A stretch of 64,000 nucleotides of DNA from the NCBI RefSeq assembly GCF_020171345.1, contig NZ_JAIUZM010000001.1, positions 1,653,574-1,717,573 on the forward strand, in the 5' to 3' direction. Both the position numbers and the translations under genes were made by a program. The notes under the pieces were generated by a model. That model saw only the letters and a program-made list of their open reading frames with translations, made no database searches and was not told the DNA's origin. The DNA comes from Microbulbifer agarilyticus. Its GTDB lineage: Bacteria; Pseudomonadota; Gammaproteobacteria; Pseudomonadales; Cellvibrionaceae. Of this stretch, positions 37,685 to 46,776 are shown piece by piece; the first letter of the stretch is position 1; every line of letters begins with the position of its first letter.

Positions 37685-39028
37685 TTACTCGAGTCCGAGC
37701 TTCTTCTCTAGGTAGTGAATGTTCACCCCACCCTTGGCAAATTCCGCATCCCGAACCAAGTCTTCCTGCAAAGGAATGTTGGTTTTGATACCGGTGATGA
37801 TGGTTTCGCTGAGGGCGACACGCATCCGCGCCAGTGCGGTTTCACGGTCTTCCGCGTGGGTGATGATCTTGGCGATCATGGAATCGTAATTGGGCGGTAC
37901 CGAGTAGCCCGCGTACAGGTGGGAGTCCACACGTACGCCCAAACCACCGGGTGCGTGGAAATTTTCCACCTTGCCCGGGCTCGGGAAGAAGGTCTTCGGG
38001 TCTTCTGCGTTAATGCGACACTCGAACGAGTGGCCGGTGATCTTGATGTCTTCCTGTTTGAAGGAGAGCTTCTCACCCGCACATACGCGGATCTGCTCTT
38101 TAATCAGGTCAACGCCAGTCACCATTTCCGATACCGGATGCTCAACCTGAATACGGGTGTTCATCTCGATGAAATAGAAGCGCTCGTTTTCGTACAGGAA
38201 TTCGAAAGTGCCCGCACCGCGGTAGCCGATATCAATACACGCCTGCACACAAGAGTCCTGCACTTCCTTGCGCACCGCATCCGGAATGCCCGGTGCTGGC
38301 GCTTCTTCCAGAACCTTCTGGTGGCGACGTTGCAGTGAGCAATCGCGATCACCAAAATGCACGGCGTTACCCTGCCCGTCGGACATCACCTGGATCTCCA
38401 CGTGACGCGGATTCTGCAGGAATTTCTCCATATAGACGGTGCTGTCGCCAAACGCTGCAGCGGCTTCGGACTTGGTTACCGCGATGGAATTTACCAGCGC
38501 GCCTTCGCTGTGTACCACGCGCATACCGCGACCACCACCACCGGCAGCCGCCTTGATGATGACCGGGAAACCAATCTTGCGCGCGATTTCCAGGCAGCGT
38601 TCACCGTCGTCCGGCAGCGGGCCGTCAGAACCGGGTACCGTAGGTACGCCGGCTTTCTTCATCGCGGCGATTGCGGAAACCTTGTCGCCCATTAGGCGAA
38701 TCACGTCCGCGTCCGGGCCAATAAAGGTAAAGCCGCTTTTCTGTACCTGCTCGGCGAAATCCGCATTCTCAGCGAGGAAGCCGTAACCTGGGTGCACCGC
38801 CACCGAATCGGTGATTTCCATCGCCGCGATGATCGCGGGGATATTCAGGTAGCTCTGGGGGGATGGGTTGGGGCCGATACATACGGCTTCATCCGCCAGG
38901 CGTACGTGCTTGAGGTCGCGGTCGACCTGTGAGTGCACCGCAACCGTGGCGATGCCCATTTCCTTACAGGCGCGCAGCACCCGCAGGGCAATCTCGCCGC
39001 GGTTGGCAATCAGAATTTTTTCAAACAT
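37685..39028 (-). CDS. accC: Acetyl-CoA carboxylase, biotin carboxylase subunit
   Basis: The protein has 447 residues. This ATP-grasp enzyme carboxylates biotin on AccB using bicarbonate, the committed step of fatty acid synthesis. It begins [23 protein letters not shown]. Motifs include [34 protein letters not shown] (ATP lid), [22 protein letters not shown], and [18 protein letters not shown]. It lies 16 bp after accB, the standard accBC operon, with aroQ upstream. Confidence 0.97.
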   Translation of the reverse strand: MFEKILIANRGEIALRVLRACKEMGIATVAVHSQVDRDLKHVRLADEAVCIGPNPSPQSYLNIPAIIAAMEITDSVAVHPGYGFLAENADFAEQVQKSGFTFIGPDADVIRLMGDKVSAIAAMKKAGVPTVPGSDGPLPDDGERCLEIARKIGFPVIIKAAAGGGGRGMRVVHSEGALVNSIAVTKSEAAAAFGDSTVYMEKFLQNPRHVEIQVMSDGQGNAVHFGDRDCSLQRRHQKVLEEAPAPGIPDAVRKEVQDSCVQACIDIGYRGAGTFEFLYENERFYFIEMNTRIQVEHPVSEMVTGVDLIKEQIRVCAGEKLSFKQEDIKITGHSFECRINAEDPKTFFPSPGKVENFHAPGGLGVRVDSHLYAGYSVPPNYDSMIAKIITHAEDRETALARMRVALSETIITGIKTNIPLQEDLVRDAEFAKGGVNIHYLEKKLGLE

Positions 39029-39044
39029 GCGTAAACGCCCCCGC

Positions 39045-39515
39045 TCAAGAAATAACGACGAGCGGCTGGTCGAACTCTACCGGTTGGCCGTCTTCTACCA
39101 GAATTGCCTCAATGGTACCGGCCTTGTCCGCTTCAATCTGGTTCATCATTTTCATGGCTTCAACGATGCAGATGACGTCGCCAACTTTTACCTGCTGGCC
39201 AACCTTCACGAAAGGATCGGCACCTGGGCTGGAGGCTGCATAGAAGGTACCAACCATTGGGGACTTAACCGGGTGGCCAGTCAGTGCAGGGACCGCTTCT
39301 TCCGCGGGTGCGGCTGGTGCAGCGGCAGGCGCGGCGGGCGCCTGCGGTGCAACGGGCGCAGCGGCCATCGGCATTGCCATGTGTGGCATCTGTATCGCGG
39401 CGCCACTGGGGCCACGGCTGATGCGCACGGATTCTTCACCTTCTTTAATCTCCAGCTCGCCGATGTCGGACTCTTCGAGCAGTTCGATCAGTTTCTTGAT
39501 TTTGCGGATATCCAT
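39045..39515 (-). CDS. accB: Acetyl-CoA carboxylase, biotin carboxyl carrier protein
   Basis: The protein has 156 residues. It begins [20 protein letters not shown], typical of AccB, followed by an Ala/Pro-rich linker (about 45-80). The C-terminal biotinyl domain has the biotinylation site [15 protein letters not shown], and the thumb-like insertion [15 protein letters not shown]. It carries biotin between AccC and the carboxyltransferase. aroQ lies 66 bp upstream and accC 16 bp downstream, a conserved operon. Confidence 0.97.
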   Translation of the reverse strand: MDIRKIKKLIELLEESDIGELEIKEGEESVRISRGPSGAAIQMPHMAMPMAAAPVAPQAPAAPAAAPAAPAEEAVPALTGHPVKSPMVGTFYAASSPGADPFVKVGQQVKVGDVICIVEAMKMMNQIEADKAGTIEAILVEDGQPVEFDQPLVVIS

Positions 39516-39581
39516 AACAGTTCACTCTTGATCTTGTGTATACCGGTTCCCCGACACGCAGTCGGGAAATGAAAATCTTGT

Positions 39582-40019
39582 TCAGCCCAGTTGCTTGAGC
39601 GCAGCCCCCACGGCCAGCGTGTAGCTATCGGCGCCAAACCCACAAATCACGCCCTTGGCCAAATCGGACAGGTAGGAGTGATGGCGGAAAGACTCGCGGG
39701 CGTGCGGATTCGACAGGTGTACCTCGATAAACGGGATGGCTACACCGGCCAGGGCATCGCGCAGCGCCACACTGGTGTGGGTAAAGGCCGCAGGATTGAT
39801 CACAATGATGTCCACCTTGTCGGCAAAGGCCTGGTGAATACGTGCCACCAGCTCACCTTCGTGGTTGCTTTGCAGGCTGTCGAATGCGCAGCCGGCCTCC
39901 GCACACTGCGCGCTGGCAGCTTCATCAATCTGGGAAAGGGTCGTGGAACCGTAGATTTCTGGCTCGCGGGTGCCCAGCAGGTTCAGATTGGGGCCGTGTA
40001 GCAAAAGCAGTTTAGCCAT
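39582..40019 (-). CDS. aroQ: 3-dehydroquinate dehydratase, type II
   Basis: The protein has 145 residues from 40019 ([20 protein letters not shown]); an upstream in-frame extension has no similarity. It dehydrates 3-dehydroquinate to 3-dehydroshikimate in aromatic amino acid synthesis. Motifs are [49 protein letters not shown], and [19 protein letters not shown] with the catalytic histidine. It heads the aroQ-accB-accC group found in many proteobacteria. Confidence 0.97.
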   Translation of the reverse strand: MAKLLLLHGPNLNLLGTREPEIYGSTTLSQIDEAASAQCAEAGCAFDSLQSNHEGELVARIHQAFADKVDIIVINPAAFTHTSVALRDALAGVAIPFIEVHLSNPHARESFRHHSYLSDLAKGVICGFGADSYTLAVGAALKQLG

Positions 40020-40431
40020 TCTGTGCCTCGGTAAAGCGCGCAAAATTGTGACTAAAATCGGGAAAAAGTCATGTAAGTTCCCGGAAAACCGCGTCACAAG
40101 GGGTGTTTGGCAAATTTCGCTTGGAGTTTGCCGTAAAAGTGACCCCCTGTCCATGCCTCAAATGACGAAAAAGAGACGTTGCGCGCAGTTCGCCGAAGTT
40201 AGCGACCTAATTGCCGTAGTTTTTCATGAAGAGGTGGCGTTTTCGCCAGCGTGAATGGCCACAATGGCGTTTTGGCCGAAAAGCGGGGTTCGGTTCTGCG
40301 GCGGCGGTTATAGCGAGGATGATGACGGCGAGGGAGATGGCGGAAGCGCTAGGGCAACCGATGAACGGCGCAGCTAGTTGGCTGCGCAGTAAGTTGGGGT
40401 TGCCGGTGGCGTCACCACCGGCAGTGGGGAG
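40020..40431. other. Intergenic region upstream of aroQ-accBC and downstream of dsbD
   Basis: This 412-bp gap must contain the aroQ promoter on the minus strand, but I see only weak candidates. It holds a perfect 9-bp stem, TGCCGGTGG / CCACCGGCA (40401-40423), 9 nt past the dsbD stop, without a T-run, and a short dyad GGCAAA / TTTGCC (40109-40132). A 69-codon plus-strand open frame at 40226-40435 lacks support and is not called. Confidence 0.4.
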
Positions 40432-42312
40432 CTAGCGGGTGACGGACTCTGCGAGTCGCTCTTCGCTCACGGCGCTGTGCATAGCGGTTAGCAGACCGTC
40501 GCGGGTCAGGATTTGCGGCAGAATCTGTGGTTCACCGCCGCCCTCGGGAAACAGCAGGTATAGCGGTACGCTGGAGCGGCCATAGCGCGCGAGTAGCTCG
40601 GTGATTTGTGGGTCCTGGTTGGTCCAGTCTCCTTTCAGTGCGGTAATACCCAGATCTTCTACCGCCGCGGTAATGCGGTCGCTGGAAAGTACGACTTTTT
40701 CGTTCGCCAGGCAGGTGATGCACCAGGCTGCGGTCATATTGATCAGCACCGGGCGGCCTTCACTGCGCGCTGCTGCCAGAGCCTCTGGCGAGTAGGTCTG
40801 CCAGTAATCGCTTTTGTTCGCTTGAGACGGCTGGCCGGCATTGCTGTCGAGATTAGGCAGTACCCAAATGGCGCCGGCAACCGCGATCACCGCGGTGCTG
40901 GTGCGCAGCCAGGTCTTGCCAGTGGTGGCCGGGCGAGGCCACAGCCACAGGGCGAAGGCGATGGCGACCGCGCCGGCCAGAACCAGGGCAACACCGTCAC
41001 TGCCGCTCTGGCGGCCCAGTACCCACAACAGCCAAACCGCGGTCAGGTACATGGGGAAGGCCAGCAGTTGCTTGAGCGTTTCCATCCAGGGGCCGGGGCG
41101 CGGCAGGCGCTGCGCCAGTGCGGGAATATAGGTAAGCAGCAAGAAGGGCGCCGCCATGCCGAAGCCGAGGGCGGCGAATACCGCGAGTGCCACTGGCGCG
41201 GGTTGGGTCACAGCAAAGCCCAGTGCCGAGCCCATCATGGGTGCCGTGCACGGGCTGGCCACGACGGTAGCCAGTGCGCCTGTGGAGAAGGAGCCGCCCA
41301 ACCCTTTGCTTTCACTGTTGGCGCCGAGGCCCATCAGGCGACCACCGAGCTCGGTCAGTCCGGACAGGCTAAGACCCATGGCGAAAAACAGGTAGGCCAA
41401 TGCCGCAACCACTACCGGTGACTGCAGCTGGAAGCCCCAACCGACGGCCTCCCCTGCGGTTCTGAGGGCCAGCATCAGAGTGGCAATCAGCAGGAAGGTT
41501 GCGACCACGCCCGCGGTGTAAGCCCAGCCGTGCAGTCGCTGGCGGTCGCCACTATTGGTAATGGTCAGCGCCTTAATGGACAACACCGGGAAGACGCAGG
41601 GCATCAGGTTCAGCAGCATGCCACCACCAAAAGCCAGCGCCATGGCCAGTAACAGGCTGGAGAAAAGGGTGCTGCCGGCGCTGCCGGCGAGGGGCGCAGA
41701 GCTGCCGCTTGGCGCACCGCCGGGACTAGAGCCCAGACCACCACTACCTTCGGCAGGAGTGGCGGTTTTTTGCACCAGATCCAGCTCAAAATTACGTGTT
41801 TGCGGCGGATAGCACAGGCCGGCATCCGCGCAGCCCTGATAGTTCACCTGCAGGCGGGCCTTACTGGTTCCCGCGGGCAGCGCCAGCGGAACTTCCAGCT
41901 GCCAGCGATACACTTCGGTTTCTTTTTCGAAATAGTCGTCCCAGATCACCTCGCCGCTTTCCAGCGAGAGCGGCAGTTCGGTTTTGTCTTCGCCGTTCAG
42001 TAGGTAGACCGATAGCTTGTCTCGGTACAGGTAATATTCCGGGGCGATTTGGAACAGGGCGGCCGCATCCGTGTCATTTAACAGGACGTCCAGCTGGTAG
42101 GCTTCGTCCACTGGCAGGAAGTCGTCCTGACCACCACTGAGCGCGGCGAACGGATTCTCCTGTTGTGCGCTTGCCGGAGCGCTCAGCAGCACGCTGCACA
42201 GCAATGCCGCCAGCAGAGCTATTGCGGCCCCCAGCTGGCTGAGTGGCGAGCGCTGCCTGTTCGACGGGTGGTGCGGATAAATTTCTCGCATGCCGGAAGT
42301 GTTCGCAGTCAT
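40432..42312 (-). CDS. dsbD: Thiol:disulfide interchange protein DsbD
   Basis: The protein has 626 residues. DsbD carries electrons from cytoplasmic thioredoxin across the inner membrane to periplasmic DsbC/DsbG and cytochrome c maturation proteins. A signal peptide (about 22-48) is followed by the periplasmic alpha domain with cysteines in YQGCADAGLCYPPQ, an eight-helix membrane domain with conserved cysteines in LMPCVFPVLSIKAL and VASPCTAPMMG, and a C-terminal thioredoxin-like domain with TAAWCITCLANEK (WCxxC). The domain order is complete. An internal start at 42291 is possible. Confidence 0.95.
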   Translation of the reverse strand: MTANTSGMREIYPHHPSNRQRSPLSQLGAAIALLAALLCSVLLSAPASAQQENPFAALSGGQDDFLPVDEAYQLDVLLNDTDAAALFQIAPEYYLYRDKLSVYLLNGEDKTELPLSLESGEVIWDDYFEKETEVYRWQLEVPLALPAGTSKARLQVNYQGCADAGLCYPPQTRNFELDLVQKTATPAEGSGGLGSSPGGAPSGSSAPLAGSAGSTLFSSLLLAMALAFGGGMLLNLMPCVFPVLSIKALTITNSGDRQRLHGWAYTAGVVATFLLIATLMLALRTAGEAVGWGFQLQSPVVVAALAYLFFAMGLSLSGLTELGGRLMGLGANSESKGLGGSFSTGALATVVASPCTAPMMGSALGFAVTQPAPVALAVFAALGFGMAAPFLLLTYIPALAQRLPRPGPWMETLKQLLAFPMYLTAVWLLWVLGRQSGSDGVALVLAGAVAIAFALWLWPRPATTGKTWLRTSTAVIAVAGAIWVLPNLDSNAGQPSQANKSDYWQTYSPEALAAARSEGRPVLINMTAAWCITCLANEKVVLSSDRITAAVEDLGITALKGDWTNQDPQITELLARYGRSSVPLYLLFPEGGGEPQILPQILTRDGLLTAMHSAVSEERLAESVTR

Positions 42313-42482
42313 CGGTAATAAAATTCTTTATAGTCGGGTCAGATTGGACTGTTATTGCAAGCCGTCGTTCCCCGGTTGCAGGGGGCGGGCTCAGGTTGGA
42401 TTCTGGCGTTTGCCGCAACCTGTGCATGATTGCGCTGGCAGTATAACGGTGGTGTCGGTACAAAAAAACAACAGTTGCTCCA

Positions 42483-43229
42483 GTGGGTGACTGCTGCAGG
42501 GAGGTGGGTATCAGAAAGTTGAAGGCGGTCACTGTTTTCGCAACCGGTGCGGTTGTGCTGCTGGCAGGGTGTGCGACGCCGCCGCCTCCAGCGCCGCAAG
42601 TGGTCGTGCCACCGGCGCCCACGGGCCCCAGCCCGGAAGAGGTACGCCAGCGCACCATCCGCCACTTTCTGACGCGTGCGGAAGTGGCACAGCGCGAGGG
42701 GTTTATCACGATGCCGGCCGGTGCCAGCGCCTACGATTTTTATCTGCAGGTACTGCAACTGGACCCCGGTAATACCCAGGCCAAGGCGGGCATCCAGACC
42801 CTGGTGATGCATCAGGTGGACCGGGCGCGCGATGCCTTGCGCCGGCGGTCCTTCGGGCAGGTCAACAGCCTGCTAAATACGGCGGACGAAATTGCGCCCG
42901 GCAACCCCTTATCAGCGGAGGTGCGCGCGCAATTGCAGCGCGAGCAGCAGCGTGCCCGGCAGGATGTGACTTTGGACGGGCCCGGTGCACAGACTGTGGC
43001 ACTGCCGCCAGCCGAGCTGTCGGCGCGCTCGGAGGCCATGGTGCAGATGCTCGCGACGACCGCCCAGCGTATCCAGCAGCATCAGTTGCGGGTGATTATT
43101 GTTGCGCGCGACGATGCAGAGGGGCGCTGGATCTACAGCCAGTTGCGCCAGGCGGTGCCCGGATACCGGGTTCGAGGCGACATAAAGCTCGGCAATCCAC
43201 CGCGTTTACTGTTACAAAAGAGTCGTTAA
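42483..43229 (+). CDS. Proline-rich-start lipoprotein of unknown function
   Basis: The predicted lipoprotein has a lipobox VLLAGC and a proline-rich linker (ATPPPPAPQVVVPPAPTGP). The helical middle region resembles tetratricopeptide-like packing (AYDFYLQVLQLDPGNTQAKAGI), and the C-terminal domain ends VPGYRVRGDIKLGNPPRLLL. I do not recognise a named family. No ATG precedes the signal peptide in frame. The widest start is GTG 42483; GTG 42504 or TTG 42519 are likely alternatives, because GGAGGT at 42500-42505 best suits a start near 42510-42519. It is divergent from dsbD and lies 62 bp upstream of the copper chaperone gene. Confidence 0.75.
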   Translation: MGDCCREVGIRKLKAVTVFATGAVVLLAGCATPPPPAPQVVVPPAPTGPSPEEVRQRTIRHFLTRAEVAQREGFITMPAGASAYDFYLQVLQLDPGNTQAKAGIQTLVMHQVDRARDALRRRSFGQVNSLLNTADEIAPGNPLSAEVRAQLQREQQRARQDVTLDGPGAQTVALPPAELSARSEAMVQMLATTAQRIQQHQLRVIIVARDDAEGRWIYSQLRQAVPGYRVRGDIKLGNPPRLLLQKSR

Positions 43230-43291
43230 GCCACGCGTGCCAGAGTGTGGGGTGGGCGTTTCGCAACCTATATCTATGGGGGGAGTCGATA

Positions 43292-43840
43292 ATGAAAAAT
43301 AATCACGCAGTGACTGGCCTGTTGCGGGGCATAGTTCTGCTGTCTTTGTTTGCTGCTGGCGCGATACACGCAAGCGAGTCGAGCGGCCAGCGGACTGTTG
43401 AGCAACTCAGCGCCGTCGGCTACGCCCGGGAAATGCCTCCGGGTGCGCCAATGGGGGCCGCCTACCTGGCGCTGCAAAATTTGTCCGCGAGCGAATATGT
43501 GCTTGAGCGCATCGAGTTGCCCGCCCATCCAGAGGGTCGTGTGGAGCTGCACACCACCCTGCATGAGGGTGGTGTAAGCAAGATGCGTGCTCTGGAGAAG
43601 CTCGCCTTGCCGGCGCAGGCTTCCATAGAGATGCGTCCCGGTGCCACGCATCTGATGGTGCATGGCGTGCGACTGAAAGCTGGAGCACAGCTGCCGGTGA
43701 AGCTCGTATTTGCTGACGGCAGCAGCTACCAATTCTCGCTTCCGGTATTGGAACCTAATGATGTACTGCCTGCGGGAATGAGCACGGAGGTGGAGCAGGA
43801 AGGTCATCATCACCATCACGGGCACCATGGGCATGGTTAA
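43292..43840 (+). CDS. PCu(A)C-family periplasmic copper chaperone with histidine-rich tail
   Basis: The protein has 182 residues from ATG 43292, with a signal peptide near residues 5-28. The PCu(A)C core carries PPGAPMGAAYLALQN, HEGGVSKM and the final THLMVHG (HxM), the His/Met copper ligands of the family. The C-terminus EQEGHHHHHGHHGHG adds many more potential Cu(I)/Cu(II) ligands. Such chaperones deliver copper to cytochrome oxidase. Proximity to dsbD suggests a cytochrome/thiol redox theme, which is inference. Confidence 0.87.
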   Translation: MKNNHAVTGLLRGIVLLSLFAAGAIHASESSGQRTVEQLSAVGYAREMPPGAPMGAAYLALQNLSASEYVLERIELPAHPEGRVELHTTLHEGGVSKMRALEKLALPAQASIEMRPGATHLMVHGVRLKAGAQLPVKLVFADGSSYQFSLPVLEPNDVLPAGMSTEVEQEGHHHHHGHHGHG

Positions 43841-43914
43841 CGTGTAACAGAATCCCTAACTGAAATATATATTGCCGCTGTTTGCGGCCCTTACTGATAA
43901 AAAAGGAGCCTTTT

Positions 43915-44493
43915 ATGAAAACACTGCTTGCGATATTAGCAACAGGTTTTGCGGTCATGCTGGGTGGCTGTGCGCACAGCCCGGTGCAGGTTGAAATCAA
44001 GCCGCAGGTGAGCGTTGCCGTGGATAATATCGGAGCGGGTTATACCCTTTCCGCCCGTGGTGCCAATCAACTGAGCAACGACGGCCTCGGTTCGCTGGGT
44101 GGTATCTACTCCGATTCCTCAAATGTGACCCTGGCCAATAACATTGACCGGGCGATTGCCGATGCGCTGTATCAGGGGTTTGAAGCCTGGTCATTCCGCG
44201 CCGTGGAAGGCGGCGGCGATGTGCAGGTGGTAGCGACTCTAACCGACTTGCGCTACACCAGCCCGAACAAGCTCTATACCACCAAAGTCGACTCTGGCGC
44301 GGCGATTCAGCTGCAGGTCACGGTAAAGGGCGCTACATTTTTTGGTAATTACAGCACCAGTGGTAAAGACCGCAACCTGATCAAGCCGAGCAAGGAAGAG
44401 GTGCAGAGCACCATTAACCAGCTGCTGAGCGCTACTTTGCAGCGCGCGTTTGAAGATGAAAAATTAAAGTCGTTCTTGCGCCAGCACCTGTGA
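43915..44493 (+). CDS. YajG-like lipoprotein
   Basis: The protein has 192 residues from ATG 43915 (MKTLLAILATGFAVMLGGCA). The lipobox GGC indicates acylation, and the retained start follows AAGGAG at a good distance. The mature domain (VSVAVDNIGAGYTLSARGAN; RAIADALYQGFEAWSFRA; KGATFFGNYSTSG) fits the YajG family of outer-membrane-associated lipoproteins, whose function is not established. It follows the copper chaperone gene by 74 bp on the same strand. Confidence 0.78.
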   Translation: MKTLLAILATGFAVMLGGCAHSPVQVEIKPQVSVAVDNIGAGYTLSARGANQLSNDGLGSLGGIYSDSSNVTLANNIDRAIADALYQGFEAWSFRAVEGGGDVQVVATLTDLRYTSPNKLYTTKVDSGAAIQLQVTVKGATFFGNYSTSGKDRNLIKPSKEEVQSTINQLLSATLQRAFEDEKLKSFLRQHL

Positions 44494-44540
44494 TGGGTGG
44501 GGTTGGTTTTGTGCTGGCCTGAAAATATTTCCTAAAAGTT

Positions 44541-44556
44541 TGTGAATTTACACACA
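44541..44556. promoter_or_regulatory. Possible CRP/Vfr-like site upstream of the GGDEF/EAL gene
   Basis: TGTGA (44541-44545), six bases, then ACACA (44552-44556) resembles the CRP/Vfr consensus TGTGA-N6-TCACA with one mismatch. It lies 228 bp upstream of the TTG start of the GGDEF/EAL gene. No matching promoter is evident. Confidence 0.25.
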
Positions 44557-44783
44557 ATTTGTAACAGGGAGTGCCCAAGGGTTACCGCGCCAGCGCGGAA
44601 ATCGGTATTATTTTGAGAAGTTTGTTTTCGCTCGGAAATTGTCACCAATCCGGTGTACAGTTAATTCCGTACGCAATGCATTCGTTACGGTAAGTGGTTG
44701 CGCCGCTCTGAGCATCCTGGCATCTGGCCGTTGCCGTGTTGTAGAAGCGGGCCACTTGCACAGGCGATTGAACTGGATGTCCC

Positions 44784-46577
44784 TTGACTGAATTTGATTC
44801 TCAAAATGCCACCTTTCATGGTCAGCTCGATGCATCGACGCCTGATATGGCGCCCAGTGCACAGATGAGCCCGGCTGCTGCCGAACTGGCGCTGGCGGAA
44901 GTGGCCGATGGCGTAGTGATTACCGATCGTTATGGCCGCATCCGTTACAGCAACCCACTCGCTGGCGAGCTGTGCGGCAGCCTTGTGGGCTTGCTGCCCG
45001 GTCAGATTTTGTCGGAATGTCTCAGTCTTGAAGATGATGAGGGTGTGGCATTAGACCTGGCCCTAAATACAGGTGACGCTGCCGCGGAAGTGGTGCCAAG
45101 CCGTCGCGAGCTTCGCGCCAACTTGCGCAGGCAGGGGCAGCGGGGCGCGCACAGTGAGGCAGACCTGGTTGAAATCAGTGTTCAGATAAACAGTGTCAAA
45201 GACGGCGTGAGCCTGGATGGTTATGTCGTGGTTCTGCGGCACACGTCGGAAGCACGGCGTATTTCTTCCCGCCTCAGCTGGCAAAGCAGTCACGATACGC
45301 TCACGCGCCTTCCCAATCGTCAGACATTTGAGCAGGCCCTGCAGCAATTGCTCAATCGGGATGCCGGCCCGCGCCAGCATCATATCCTGCTGTATCTCGA
45401 TGTCTATCAATTCAAAGTGGTCAACGACACCCTCGGCTACAACGCCGGCGACGCGCTGCTGGTCGCCATAGCAGGCATCCTTACCCAGTGTCTGGGCAAG
45501 AACGATTTATTGGGGCGCGTGGGCAGCGATGAATTTGCTCTGTTGCTCCGCGATTGCACGCTGGAAGAAGCCAAGCGTATCGTCACGCGCCTGCGCGAGG
45601 CGGTAAATGATTTTGTATTCGAGTGGGAAACCAGTGAAACCCACCCTGCCCTGTCCATCGGTGCGGTGAGTGTGGACGCCCATGCACCACCCTCCAGTCA
45701 GCTACTGGCAACTGCCAATGATGCGTGTAGTGCGGCCCGGGAACAGGGGCGCAACCGGGTGAAATTCTTTGGTGATTCGCGCAAAGCGCTGGAGAAACGC
45801 CGTGAGGGCACCTGGTTGGCAGAGATCCATGCGGCAATCCGCGATGATCGGCTGATGCTCTATCGCCAGCCCGTGGTCGCACTGCAGGAAAAAAACCGGA
45901 TTCATCACTACGAAGTACTGGTGCGCATGCGTGGGCGCGATGGCGACATAATATCTCCGGGGCTATTTTTACCGGCCGCGGAACGCTACGGTATTATCGA
46001 TGAACTGGATCGCTGGGTGATTCGCAAGATCTTCAAGTACATGGCACTTGAGCAGAGCAGCGGCGCGGTTGGTTTCCATTATGCGATCAATGTTTCCGGT
46101 ATCAGCCTTGGTGATGAGTATTTTGCGGATTTTGTGCTGCGTGAGCTAACGGATACGGGCGTTGCGCCGTCGCGGGTACAGTTTGAAATTACCGAAACCA
46201 GTGCGATCAATAACCTGGATCGTGCGCTGATGTTTATTCACAAGTTGCGCGCGGCCGGCTGCAGTTTTGCGCTGGATGATTTTGGCCGCGGCGCTTCCTC
46301 ACTGGCGTATTTGCGTCAGCTGCCGGTGGATTACCTGAAGATCGACGGCTCCTTTGTGCGCAATATGCTGGAGGATGAAATCGACAGTGCGATGGTGAGT
46401 ACGGTGGACCACCTGGCCAAGCGTATGGGGATCAGCACCATTGCGGAATTTGCTGAAACTCCGGAGCTACTGGAGCGGCTGCGTTTGATGGGGGTGGATT
46501 ACGCACAGGGGTTTGGTATTGCCGCTGCGGCCTGCCTGCCCGAGATCAGCGGGCCGCGCCCGACGTCTGTGGATTGA
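44784..46577 (+). CDS. PAS-GGDEF-EAL cyclic-di-GMP signalling protein with degenerate GGDEF motif
   Basis: The protein has 597 residues from TTG 44784; an internal start cannot be excluded, as no good Shine-Dalgarno is seen. A PAS-like sensor (about 35-155, DGVVITDRYGRIRYSNPL) precedes a GGDEF domain whose signature is RVGSDEFALLL (GSDEF at 247-251), one residue off consensus. The EAL domain retains the catalytic pattern in altered form (YEVLVRMRG, EVL at 377-379), INVSGISL, EITETSA, DDFGRGASS and KIDGSFVRN. This suggests a phosphodiesterase regulated by PAS and a weak or inactive cyclase domain. No membrane helix is seen, so it is cytoplasmic. Confidence 0.88.
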   Translation: MTEFDSQNATFHGQLDASTPDMAPSAQMSPAAAELALAEVADGVVITDRYGRIRYSNPLAGELCGSLVGLLPGQILSECLSLEDDEGVALDLALNTGDAAAEVVPSRRELRANLRRQGQRGAHSEADLVEISVQINSVKDGVSLDGYVVVLRHTSEARRISSRLSWQSSHDTLTRLPNRQTFEQALQQLLNRDAGPRQHHILLYLDVYQFKVVNDTLGYNAGDALLVAIAGILTQCLGKNDLLGRVGSDEFALLLRDCTLEEAKRIVTRLREAVNDFVFEWETSETHPALSIGAVSVDAHAPPSSQLLATANDACSAAREQGRNRVKFFGDSRKALEKRREGTWLAEIHAAIRDDRLMLYRQPVVALQEKNRIHHYEVLVRMRGRDGDIISPGLFLPAAERYGIIDELDRWVIRKIFKYMALEQSSGAVGFHYAINVSGISLGDEYFADFVLRELTDTGVAPSRVQFEITETSAINNLDRALMFIHKLRAAGCSFALDDFGRGASSLAYLRQLPVDYLKIDGSFVRNMLEDEIDSAMVSTVDHLAKRMGISTIAEFAETPELLERLRLMGVDYAQGFGIAAAACLPEISGPRPTSVD

Positions 46578-46624
46578 TCGATTAATTGGCCGTTTGAGTA
46601 GCTCTGAATTTCCGGCGGTGGCGC

Positions 46625-46751
46625 CAAGGCGCTGGGCAAGGGTTTTCAGGGGCGGGCGAGGCGCCCCCCCCCTTTGTGAATACGTCCATCTACGCTGCGT
46701 CGGCGACATTCCTGTCGTCGATACACCTAAAAAGCCTTGTCCGGCGCTTTG
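46625..46751 (-). repeat. Doubly palindromic intergenic element, copy F (degenerate)
   Basis: The outer arms 46625-46650 and 46726-46751 pair at 21 of 26 positions. The insert is 75 nt rather than 52-54. On the minus strand the inner hairpin has loop CAGGAA, then the core GTAGATGGACGTATTCAC, the same subtype as copy E. An extra segment of about 22 nt, with a run of eight C on the plus strand, separates core and arm. The GGA motifs are 25 nt apart. It begins 26 nt after the stop of the PfkB kinase gene and is oriented with it. Confidence 0.7.
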
Positions 46752-46776
46752 TCTTCGTGTCTTGTTTCTTAGCTGC

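Noticed and set aside
40226..40435. A 69-codon open frame in the aroQ/dsbD gap
   Set aside because: No Shine-Dalgarno sequence; it is Arg/Trp-rich at the start, runs over the dsbD stop hairpin and matches no family I recognise.
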